The notes beneath the pieces are model-generated. The model was not told the DNA's origin. It saw nothing but the letters and a program-made list of their open reading frames with translations, and did not search any database. Made by a program: the position numbers and the translations under genes. This document shows positions 26,326 through 34,500 of a DNA stretch of 64,000 nt, one piece after another. Source of the DNA: Bacteroidetes bacterium OLB11 (GTDB lineage Bacteria; Bacteroidota; Bacteroidia; Chitinophagales; Chitinophagaceae); the NCBI GenBank assembly GCA_001567165.1, contig LNFQ01000023.1, positions 62,001 through 126,000 of the forward strand, written 5' to 3'. Within the stretch, counting starts at the first letter, position 1. Each line of letters begins with the position of its first letter.

Positions 26326-27813
26326 ATGTATCAAAAAATTTCATCAGCATTAATTTCTGTATTTTATAAAGATGGTCTTGAACCCATTTTGAAAACATTA
26401 CAAGCAAATCAAGTTCAGATTTTTACAACTGGTGGCACTCAAAAGTTTATTGAAGATTTAGGTTATTCTTGTACGTCAGTCGAATCAATTACTCAATATC
26501 CATCTATATTAGGAGGGAGAGTGAAAACCCTTCACCCTAAAGTGTTTGGTGGAATTTTAGGCAGACGAAATTTGGATAGCGATTTGCAAGAAATGGAGGC
26601 TTATCAAATTCCGAAAATTGATTTAGTGATTGTCGATTTATATCCATTTGAGGAAACACTAGCCTCAACAAATGATGAAAAATCAATCATTGAGAAAATT
26701 GATATCGGAGGGCCATCTATGATAAGAGCTGCTGCTAAAAATTTTCAAGATGTAGCTGTGCTTGCTTCAAAACAAGATTACCATTTGCTCAATCAATTGT
26801 TAGAACAACAACAAGGAGCTTTAACTTTAAATCAACGCAAATCATTTGCTGCAAAGGCTTTTGAAATAGTGATGCACTATGATATTGCTATTGCTGATTA
26901 TTTTAATCGTCAAAAAAAAGATTTAAGATATGGTGAAAACCCTCATCAAAATGCTCATTTTATAGGCAATCTAGACAAAATATTTAACCAAATTCATGGG
27001 AAAGAAATTTCATATAACAACTTAGTGGACATTGATGCAGCTTATCAATTACTCAAAGAATTTCATACAACTCAACATGCCTTTTTTGCAATCATTAAGC
27101 ACACGAATGTTTGTGGTGCTGCAATTAGAGAAACGGGTATTGATGCATGGAAAGCGGCATTGCAAGGTGACACGGAGAGTGCATTTGGAGGAATATTGTT
27201 GACAAATGGAACGGTCGATGAAGAAATGGCTCAATCAATGAATGAACTATTTTTTGAAGTGTTGATTGCAAATGACTTTTCACCAAAAGCGCTCGAAATT
27301 TTAAAGCAAAAAAAGAACCGTATTTTATTAGTGAATCAACAAGACTATTCAAGCTCTTCACAAATGAAATCAATTTTGAATGGAATGTTGGTACAAGAAA
27401 ATGATTCACAAAATGAAAAGGAGTGGAAAGAAGTTGGAGGAAGAAATACAACTGAAATTGAAAAGAAAGATTTGATTTTTGCAAATCGAATTGCTAAACA
27501 TTTAAAATCAAATGCCATTGCAATCGTCAAAAATGAACAGTTGATTGGTAAAGGTTGTGGGCAAACTTCTCGCATTGATGCACTCAAACAAGCGATTGAA
27601 AAAGCCAACAGTTTTGAATTTGATTTACATCATTCGGTCATAGCTTCGGATGCTTTTTTCCCTTTTGATGATTGTGTCAAAATTGCTCATCAAAATCAGA
27701 TTACTGCTTTTATTCAGCCTGGTGGAAGTGTCAGGGACCAAGATTCGATTCAATATTGTCAAGACAATCAACTGGCTATGGTACTTACAGGAGTTCGACA
27801 TTTTAAACATTAA
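26326..27813 (+). CDS. purH: Bifunctional AICAR transformylase / IMP cyclohydrolase
   Basis: Catalyses the last two steps of IMP synthesis. The 495-residue protein has the N-terminal cyclohydrolase (MGS-like) domain with TTGGTQKFIEDLG, GGRVKTLHPKVFGGIL, VIVDLYPFEETL and GGPSMIRAAAKNFQDVAVL, followed by the transformylase domain with DLRYGENPHQNAHF, FFAIIKHTNVCGAA (the Lys-His pair of the active site), GDTESAFGGI and FIQPGGSVRDQDSI. No part is missing. It is transcribed alone, not in a pur operon. Confidence 0.97.
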   Translation: MYQKISSALISVFYKDGLEPILKTLQANQVQIFTTGGTQKFIEDLGYSCTSVESITQYPSILGGRVKTLHPKVFGGILGRRNLDSDLQEMEAYQIPKIDLVIVDLYPFEETLASTNDEKSIIEKIDIGGPSMIRAAAKNFQDVAVLASKQDYHLLNQLLEQQQGALTLNQRKSFAAKAFEIVMHYDIAIADYFNRQKKDLRYGENPHQNAHFIGNLDKIFNQIHGKEISYNNLVDIDAAYQLLKEFHTTQHAFFAIIKHTNVCGAAIRETGIDAWKAALQGDTESAFGGILLTNGTVDEEMAQSMNELFFEVLIANDFSPKALEILKQKKNRILLVNQQDYSSSSQMKSILNGMLVQENDSQNEKEWKEVGGRNTTEIEKKDLIFANRIAKHLKSNAIAIVKNEQLIGKGCGQTSRIDALKQAIEKANSFEFDLHHSVIASDAFFPFDDCVKIAHQNQITAFIQPGGSVRDQDSIQYCQDNQLAMVLTGVRHFKH

Positions 27814-27890
27814 TCAATCTTTAACGAGTTGCCTCTTTACTTTTTATAAAAAAAGTAGTCTATATTTGACAAAGAAAATATATTTATAAA

Positions 27891-28382
27891 ATGAAAAAAA
27901 TCGTATTCGTAATCGCTAGTTTGTTTTTAAGCTCACTCACTTTTGCCCAATCTCAAAGTTTGCCAAACACTTCTGTGAGAGATATCAATGGGAAACAAAT
28001 TTCGTTCAGTGATGCTTTTGAAAAAGGGAAAGTGACCTTAGTTAGTTTTTGGGCTACTTGGTGTGTGCCCTGCAAACAAGAAATAAAAAATATCAAAACA
28101 AAATTACCAGAATGGCAAAAAGAAGTCAATTTCAATTATATGACAGTTTCAATTGATGATGCTAGAGCAACAGCAATGGTAAAAACGTATGCAAAATCTC
28201 AAGGTTGGACTTTCCCGGTTTTGTTAGATCCAAATAGTGATTTAAAACGCTCTTTAAATTTTCAAAATGTGCCTTATACTTTGATTGTAGATAAAAATGG
28301 AAAAATTGTTTATCAGCATACAGGCTATGAAGAAGGTAGCGAAAATGAGTTGTTTAAAAAAGTAAAAGAACTGGCTAAATAG
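27891..28382 (+). CDS. Periplasmic TlpA/ResA-like thioredoxin
   Basis: A 163-residue exported protein with a signal peptide (MKKIVFVIASLFLSSLTFAQ) and a single redoxin domain. The active site is FWATWCVPCKQE and the cis-Pro region is NVPYTLIVDKNGKIVYQH. The short form lacks the DUF4369 domain seen in the pair at 17.5-19.7 kb. It probably donates electrons to exported cysteines; the partner is unknown. A -7-like TATATTTG lies at 27861-27868, and a strong terminator follows the gene. Confidence 0.9.
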   Translation: MKKIVFVIASLFLSSLTFAQSQSLPNTSVRDINGKQISFSDAFEKGKVTLVSFWATWCVPCKQEIKNIKTKLPEWQKEVNFNYMTVSIDDARATAMVKTYAKSQGWTFPVLLDPNSDLKRSLNFQNVPYTLIVDKNGKIVYQHTGYEEGSENELFKKVKELAK

Positions 28383-28400
28383 GTACTTCAAAATTTAAAA

Positions 28401-28438
28401 GAAAAGACTGCACTATTTTGTGCAGTCTTTTCTTTTTT
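28401..28438 (+). terminator. Rho-independent terminator after the thioredoxin gene
   Basis: GAAAAGACTGCAC (28401-28413) and GTGCAGTCTTTTC (28420-28432) form a perfect 13-bp stem with a 6-base loop, followed by T6. It ends 27 bases before the POT transporter start. Confidence 0.9.
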
Positions 28439-28464
28439 AACAAAAAAAATAATATCTTTCAGCC

Positions 28465-30103
28465 ATGAATCAAACAAAAGTTAAACATCCGAAAGCGTTA
28501 CCTTTTCTATTTTTTTCTGAAATGTGGGAGCGTTTTGGCTACTATTTAATGATAGGGATTTTTACATTGTATCTGAAAGATGTAAAAGATGGTTATGCAA
28601 TGAACGAAGCGGAATCGGCTGATTTATATGGCACTTTTATTGCTTTAGTTTTTCTTACTCCATTCATTGGAGGTCTATTAGCCGATCGATATTTGGGATA
28701 TGCAAAATCAATTGTTGGAGGAGGAATTTTGATGGGAGTAGGATATTGCTTGATGGGAATTCATAGTAAACCCATTTTGTATCTTGCGATGACATTAGTT
28801 ATTTTAGGGAATGGCTTTTTTAAACCAAATATTTCCACCCTTTTAGGGAATGTTTATTCAACCGATGAGCATAAGCACATGAAAGATGATGGTTACAATA
28901 TTTTTTATATGGGAATCAATATTGGGGCTTTTATCTGTAACTTTTTTGGGGCAGCTCTTTACATTACTCTTGGCTGGAAATGGGCTTTTCTTGCAGCCGG
29001 TATCGGAATGTTTATCGGTGTGATTATTTTCTTAATAGGAACAAGGCATTATAGAGCTTTTGATGTTAAAAAAGGAACAGAAGAAGGAGATATGCCTTTA
29101 TCTAAAATTGTGTTATTGATTTTAATGCCGAGTGTTTTAGCTGGTGTTTTGGGCTGGCTTATTCCGAATAATTTATTTGGAAGTGATAGTACAGACGCTT
29201 TTATTTTTGCATGCCTTCCCGTGATTTATTTTTATGCGAATATTTACTTTACAGCTAAGCAAGACGAGAAAAAACCGATAGGTGCATTGTTGGCAATATT
29301 TACAGTTGTTATCTTATTTTGGGCTGTGTTTAAACAAAATGGAAGTGCTCTCAATACTTGGGCTGACCGATATACAGACCGACAAGTAAGCGGCACTCAA
29401 GAGCAAGTTTTTAAATCACTTAATTTTTCAAAAGAGCTGACTTATCAAAGAGATAGTGTTGAAAAATATGATGATTATTTTCGCTTGCAAAAAGTGGATG
29501 GACAAATTGTAAAAGAATGGAATTATCCAATTTACTTTAGAAATATTGCAAAAGACAAAGTGCATAATGATGGAGATAAAGTGAGTGTATGGAGTACAAA
29601 TTTGAGCCAATCAATCAATCCAGCATGGGTTATATTATTGACACCTTTGATAGTTGCTTTTTTTACTTATTTAAGAAGGAAACAAAAAGAGCCGACTACA
29701 CCAACTAAAATTGCTTTAGGTTTGCTCATATCTGGACTCAGTGCATTTGTGATGTATGCTGCTGTGAAAGCAGGTGATAACGGTGCTGAGAAAGTGAGCA
29801 TTTGGTGGTTGATTGCAAGCTATGGTGTGATTACTATTGGAGAACTTTTTTTTAAGTCCAATGGGGTTATCAGTAGTGTCAAAACTAAGTCCACCTCGCA
29901 TCACAGCATTAATGATGGGAGGATGGTTTTTGTCCACCTCAATTGGAAACAAATTGAGTGGCGTACTTGCCAGTATGTGGGATCAATATGAAGACAAAGG
30001 CAATTTCTTTTTAATAAACGTGTTATTATTGTTTATTGCATTTTTGTTTATGTTAGCCATATTAAAATGGTTAAACAAAATATTTAATGAGTATGTAAAA
30101 TAA
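28465..30103 (+). CDS. POT/PTR2-family peptide transporter, frameshifted near the C-terminus
   Basis: A proton-coupled di/tripeptide symporter of the inner membrane. The N-terminus has the family motif FFSEMWERFGYYLMIGIFTLY (the ExxERFxxY proton site) and GNGFFKPNISTLLGNVY. The open frame ends at 29991 with unrelated residues, while the +1 neighbour frame continues with the canonical late block (LFLSPMGLSVVSKLSPPRI) and ends at 30103. Removing one T from the T8 run at 29846-29853 restores the join and gives 545 residues. The lost end would be helices 11-12. A charged segment of ~80 residues between helices (near residue 300) is a typical insertion of Bacteroidota POTs. The gene converges with ribBA. 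Confidence 0.92.
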
Positions 30104-30114
30104 ATGAAAGAATT

Positions 30115-31317
30115 TTAGCCCTTCATGATTTCATGTCCTAGTTTGTCTCTCTTAGTTTGAAGATATTTTTCGTTATGTGGATTTGCACACATTTCGATTG
30201 GAATATTTTCAACGATTTCAAGACCGTAACCTAATAATCCAGCTCTTTTGCGAGGATTGTTTGTAATGAGTCTTATTTTTTGAACATTGAGTTTTCTCAA
30301 TATTTGAGCGCCCACACCGTAATCTCGTTGATCCATTGCGAAGCCTAGTTCAAGATTAGCTTCAACGGTATCTCTTCCTTGCTCTTGCAATTTGTAGGCT
30401 TTCAGTTTGTTTAAAAGTCCAATTCCTCTTCCTTCTTGATTCATGTATAGCACTAATCCTTTCCCTTCTTTTTCGACCATTTGCATTGCATATTTTAATT
30501 GTTCGCCACAATCGCAACGAAGAGAATGTAGAATATCACCGGTAAAACAAGAGCTATGCACTCTTAAAAGTACAGGTTCTTCTTTTTCCCAATTTCCTTT
30601 CTTCAATGCATGATGTAATTCATTTGTTTGAGTATTTCGAAAAGTAATTAATTCAAAATTGCCATACATCGTAGGCATATTCACTCTGATTTCTTCTTCG
30701 ATAGTGCTTTCGATTTTGAGTCGATATTTTATTAAATCTTCTATTGAAATGATTTTTAAATCATATTGTTTTGCAATTTCCAAAAGCCTTGGTAGTCGTG
30801 CCATTTCACCATTATCATCCACAATTTCTACGATTGCACCTGCTGGTTCAAAGCCTGCTAATTTGGCCAAGTCTATAGTAGCTTCTGTATGTCCTGCTCT
30901 TCTTAAAACGCCTTCTCTCTTAGCCTTTAGCGGAAAAATATGTCCGGGTTTTGCTAAATCTTGAGGTTTAGTGTTGGGGTTGATGAGAGCCTGAATTGTT
31001 TTGGCACGGTCGTGAGAAGAAATACCCGTTGTGCATCCATGACCTATTAAATCAACCGAAACAGTGAATTGAGTTTGGTGCAATTCGGTATTATCTTTCA
31101 CCATTAGATTGAGTCCTAATTCCTCACAACGATCTTCAATCAGTGGAGCACAGATTAATCCCTTGCCCACTTTACCCATAAAGGTAATGATTTCCGGGGT
31201 TACATTTCGAGCTGCAGTTACAAAATCGCCTTCATTTTCGCGATCCTCATCATCTACAACAATGATTACTTTGCCTTTTTTTATATCTTCAATGGCACTT
31301 TCAATAGAGTCAAACAT
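30115..31317 (-). CDS. ribBA: Bifunctional DHBP synthase / GTP cyclohydrolase II
   Basis: Makes both riboflavin precursors: 3,4-dihydroxy-2-butanone 4-phosphate from ribulose 5-phosphate, and the pyrimidine precursor from GTP. The 400-residue fusion has the RibB half ([47 protein letters not shown]) and the RibA half ([20 protein letters not shown] with the three zinc cysteines, [35 protein letters not shown]). No FMN riboswitch is apparent in the short upstream gap. Its promoter is close to the start codon (separate entry). Confidence 0.97.
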   Translation of the reverse strand: MFDSIESAIEDIKKGKVIIVVDDEDRENEGDFVTAARNVTPEIITFMGKVGKGLICAPLIEDRCEELGLNLMVKDNTELHQTQFTVSVDLIGHGCTTGISSHDRAKTIQALINPNTKPQDLAKPGHIFPLKAKREGVLRRAGHTEATIDLAKLAGFEPAGAIVEIVDDNGEMARLPRLLEIAKQYDLKIISIEDLIKYRLKIESTIEEEIRVNMPTMYGNFELITFRNTQTNELHHALKKGNWEKEEPVLLRVHSSCFTGDILHSLRCDCGEQLKYAMQMVEKEGKGLVLYMNQEGRGIGLLNKLKAYKLQEQGRDTVEANLELGFAMDQRDYGVGAQILRKLNVQKIRLITNNPRKRAGLLGYGLEIVENIPIEMCANPHNEKYLQTKRDKLGHEIMKG

Positions 31318-31321
31318 GTTG

Positions 31322-31350
31322 CAAAATTAGAACTAATTATGATAGTGCAA
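31322..31350 (-). promoter_or_regulatory. ribBA promoter, TTG-N18-TAATTTTG, nearly leaderless
   Basis: On the minus strand TTG (31350-31348) and TAATTTTG (31329-31322) are spaced 18 bases, close to the Bacteroidota -33/-7 consensus. Only CAAC separates the -7 box from the ribBA ATG, so the transcript should start at or next to the initiation codon, without a Shine-Dalgarno leader. Confidence 0.6.
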
Positions 31351-31523
31351 TTAAATTATTCTATAATATCTTTTTATATGTAAAAGATTTTAATCAAGAA
31401 GAAAGAAATAGTTAGTTGGTATGTAAAAGCAAATAAAGTATATCGAAAATTATCAACTGAAAATAGAATTTTATCATATCATTAAACTTTTATAGAATAT
31501 ATTTGTCAACAATAAAAAATAAA

Positions 31524-32297
31524 ATGAAAAAGTATATTTTGTTAATGGGGATTGCATTGTTTTCTGTAAATACACAGGCTCAATCCTTAAATGATTTTAT
31601 GAAAAAGGCCAATAATTTATTAAATGGTGGAGGCAATAAAGGTAATAATAATGGCAATGGAAGTAATGGAAATTCATTGTTTGGAAATTCTCTTTCAAAT
31701 AGTCAAATTGTTTCAGGATTAAAAGAAGCACTTAGAATAGGTACTCAAAATGCATCACAACGTTTGAATCTTCCAAATGGTTTTTTTGGAAATCAATTGA
31801 TAAAAATATTAATGCCTCCTGAAGTACAAAAGATTGAAAATACATTAAGACAATTTGGGTTTGGTAGTCAATGTGACAAACTTATTTTGAGTTTAAACAG
31901 AGCTGCTGAAGATGCTGCAGGAAAAGCAGTCCCAATCTTTGTGAATGCTATCACAAGCATGAGTGTTACTGACGGGCTTTCTATATTAAGAGGAGGAAAT
32001 AATGCAGCTACTGAATTTCTGAAAAGGTCAACAACTGGGGCTTTGACGCAAGCATTTAGACCTGTTATTGAAAACTCATTAGGCAAAGTAGATGCCACTA
32101 GATATTGGAATCAAATTTTTACAATTTACAACACCCTACCTATCACCAAAACCAAGGTGAATACAGACTTGACAGGATACGTAACAGAAAGAGCCTTGAA
32201 TGGTTTATTTGTGAATGTAGCTCAAGAAGAAGCGAATATCCGCACTAATCCGACAGCAAGAGTCAATGATATTTTACGTCAAGTTTTTGGAAATTAA
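31524..32297 (+). CDS. DUF4197 family exported protein
   Basis: From the ATG at 31524 the protein is 257 residues with a signal peptide (MKKYILLMGIALFSVNTQAQ). A low-complexity Gly/Asn-rich linker (roughly residues 35-60) leads into the DUF4197 domain, with conserved blocks QIVSGLKEALRIGTQNASQRL, LMPPEVQKIENTLRQFGF and FRPVIENSLGKVDATRYWNQ. The family is periplasmic and helical, without a known activity. An in-frame start at 31503 is less likely because it would precede the leader. Confidence 0.88.
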   Translation: MKKYILLMGIALFSVNTQAQSLNDFMKKANNLLNGGGNKGNNNGNGSNGNSLFGNSLSNSQIVSGLKEALRIGTQNASQRLNLPNGFFGNQLIKILMPPEVQKIENTLRQFGFGSQCDKLILSLNRAAEDAAGKAVPIFVNAITSMSVTDGLSILRGGNNAATEFLKRSTTGALTQAFRPVIENSLGKVDATRYWNQIFTIYNTLPITKTKVNTDLTGYVTERALNGLFVNVAQEEANIRTNPTARVNDILRQVFGN

Positions 32298-32421
32298 GAA
32301 TTATTTGCAAAATATTTTTAGAAGAAATTAAAATAAACAAATTTGTTTCGCATTGTAATATTCGCTCCTATATTTGCTAAAAACTAATATAGTTGAATTT
32401 ATTCAAAATAATTTCTTTATC

Positions 32422-33756
32422 ATGATAGATGTACTTTTAGGATTGCAATGGGGGGACGAAGGCAAGGGTAAAATAGTCGATTTTTTAGCTCCTCAATATG
32501 ATATCATTGCTCGATTTCAGGGAGGCCCCAATGCAGGACATACTTTATATGTAGAAGAGCAAAAGGTTGTTCTACACACAATACCATCGGGGGTTTTTCA
32601 CAAAGGGATATTAAATCTTATCGGCAATGGAGTGGTGATTGATCCTATCACTTTTAAAGCAGAATGTGAAAAGATTGAATCGATGGGAGTGAATCTGCAA
32701 GATTGGTTACTCATTAGTCAAAAAGCTCATATCATCACACCCACTCACAAAGCCTTAGATAAGGCAGCTGAAATGGCGAAGGGTATGAACAAAATTGGGA
32801 GTACATTAAAAGGAATCGGCCCGACATATATGGATAAAACAGGGCGTAACGGATTGAGAGTGGGCGATATTTTAGATGAAAATTTTAAACAAAAATATCA
32901 AGTCTTAAAAGAAAAACATTTAAAAATTTTAGGAGACATTCATTTAGAAGATGAAATTCAAAATTGGGAAAATGATTTTTTTGAATCAGTAGAAATGATG
33001 AAACGATTTCAAATAATATCATCAGAGTACTGGATTAATGAACAACTAGCTCAAGGGAAAAAAATATTAGCAGAAGGAGCTCAAGGAACGATGTTGGATA
33101 TAGACTTTGGCACTTATCCTTTTGTAACATCAAGTAATACCATTACAGCCGGTTTGTGTATTGGATTAGGTGTAGCTCCCAAATGGGTCGATAAAGTGTA
33201 TGGCATTTCAAAGGCTTATTGCACAAGAGTTGGAAGTGGCCCATTTCCAACAGAATTATTAAATGAAACAGGAGAATTATTGAGAAAAATCGGAAATGAA
33301 TTTGGAGCTACAACCGGTCGTCCACGCCGTTGTGGTTGGATTGATATCGTAGCTCTCAAATATGCTTGTATGCTCAATGGTGTGACAGATTTAATCATCA
33401 CCAAAGCAGATGTTTTAGATAAAATGTCACAAGTAGGAGTTTGCACTTCTTATGAAATTGACGGAAAAGAAACAAATGAATTTCCTTATGATATCCATAA
33501 TCTTTCGATAAAAGCAAATTATCAGTATATACCTCAATGGGACAAAGAATTATCTCAATGTACTTCGTATTCTGAATTGCCAAAATCATTTTTAGACTTA
33601 GTTGATTTGATACAGCAGCAAACAAAAGTTCAGATTAGCTATATCTCAAATGGGGTGGGAAGAGATCAATTGATAAAAAATAAAAAAAAAATAAAAAAAA
33701 TTTTTCTATTTCAAAAATATATTAAAAAATTTACACAAGAATTTCGAAAAAAATGA
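32422..33756 (+). CDS. purA: Adenylosuccinate synthase, 3' end extended by an apparent frameshift
   Basis: Joins IMP and aspartate, using GTP, on the way to AMP. The ATG at 32422 gives the family N-terminus MIDVLLGLQWGDEGKGKIVD (GTP P-loop). RFQGGPNAGHTLYV, GPTYMDKTGRNGLRVGD, EGAQGTMLDIDFGTYPFVT and TGRPRRCGWIDIV are also present. The conserved end is ISYISNGVGRDQLI. In the sequence as given the frame then runs through poly-A into a Lys-rich tail and stops at 33756, overlapping the next gene's ATG. Removing one A from the A6 or A10 run at 33675-33691 puts a TAA at 33692-33694 and gives 423 residues, the normal length. Translation upstream of 32422 is possible but not family-supported. Confidence 0.93.
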   Translation: MIDVLLGLQWGDEGKGKIVDFLAPQYDIIARFQGGPNAGHTLYVEEQKVVLHTIPSGVFHKGILNLIGNGVVIDPITFKAECEKIESMGVNLQDWLLISQKAHIITPTHKALDKAAEMAKGMNKIGSTLKGIGPTYMDKTGRNGLRVGDILDENFKQKYQVLKEKHLKILGDIHLEDEIQNWENDFFESVEMMKRFQIISSEYWINEQLAQGKKILAEGAQGTMLDIDFGTYPFVTSSNTITAGLCIGLGVAPKWVDKVYGISKAYCTRVGSGPFPTELLNETGELLRKIGNEFGATTGRPRRCGWIDIVALKYACMLNGVTDLIITKADVLDKMSQVGVCTSYEIDGKETNEFPYDIHNLSIKANYQYIPQWDKELSQCTSYSELPKSFLDLVDLIQQQTKVQISYISNGVGRDQLIKNKKKIKKIFLFQKYIKKFTQEFRKK

Positions 33757-34180
33757 AAGCAAAACCTGTAAAAAAAAGCAACTACTAAAAAAGCAGCATC
33801 AAGCGATGCCGCAAAAAAAGAAAGTTACCAAAAAAGCAGTTTCTAAAAAGGAAATCAATGATGATGATGACGAAGAAGAAGATGATGATGATTTGCAGCC
33901 TAAAAAGAAAGGCTCATCTAAATCTGCTAAGTCGAAAAAAGTAATTGACAATGATGACGATGATGATGATAACGATTTCGATGACGATGATGATGATGAT
34001 GATGATGATTTCGATGACGAGTTTGATAACGAATTTGAGGAGTTTGATATTCCAACTTCTAAAACGAAATTAAAAAAGCCTGGAAAAGATTCAGATGATG
34101 ATTTGGACGGTTTCAAACTTGAGGATGATTTGGATTTGTTCAATGATGATTTTGATGATGATTTTGATGATGATTATTAA
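33753..34180 (+). CDS. Lys-rich then Asp-rich acidic low-complexity protein, frameshifted near the start
   Basis: The ATG at 33753 begins MKAKPVKK. After removal of one A from each of two runs (A8 at 33770-33777 and A7 at 33813-33819) it reads on through an Ala/Lys-rich stretch into the open frame that otherwise starts at 33806 (MPQKKKVTKKAVSKK), giving 141 residues. The N-terminal third resembles basic histone-H1-like tails; the rest is dominated by Asp runs, interrupted once by a Lys/Ser patch (PKKKGSSKSAKSKK). No fold or signal is recognised. The charge pattern would suit nucleic-acid, ribosome or metal binding, but nothing proves it. A good terminator follows. Confidence 0.6.
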
Positions 34181-34500
34181 TCCAATTATTTAAAATATTC
34201 ATTATGCTGTTTCTTATGAAGCAGCATTTTTTTTTTCGAAATGATTGAATTTGTTATTTGAGTTTAAGATAATTGTTTACATATTATCTCTATTTTTTTT
34301 ATAAGGTGAGCATTTATTTTTATAGTATATTTATGTCAAATTATATAATTAGTTCTTTTGAGTGAAATGGATTTTTTTTTAAAAATAAAATTGCTACAAC
34401 TTAATGTTCATAATAGTTTCAATATTTTTTTAAAAGAATTGGATGCCTTTTACACTCGTTTTTTAATATATAATTGAAGTATAAAACTGTATTATTTATA
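34181..34500. other. Intergenic region upstream of uvrB
   Basis: Apart from the terminator at its left end, the stretch is AT-rich and without a supported open frame. It must carry the uvrB promoter, but no good TTG/TAnnTTTG pair was found and no LexA-like palindrome was seen. Confidence 0.4.
34204..34236 (+). terminator. Rho-independent terminator after the Asp-rich protein
   Basis: ATGCTGTTTC (34204-34213) pairs with GAAGCAGCAT (34218-34227) with one T-G wobble and a 4-base loop, followed by a T10 run. It should end the purA/acidic-protein transcript. Confidence 0.85.

Noticed and set aside
33799..34143. Minus-strand open frame rich in Ser opposite the Asp-rich gene
   Set aside because: It is the antisense reading of GAT/GAC repeats; no leader, no motif, and the plus-strand gene has the better context.
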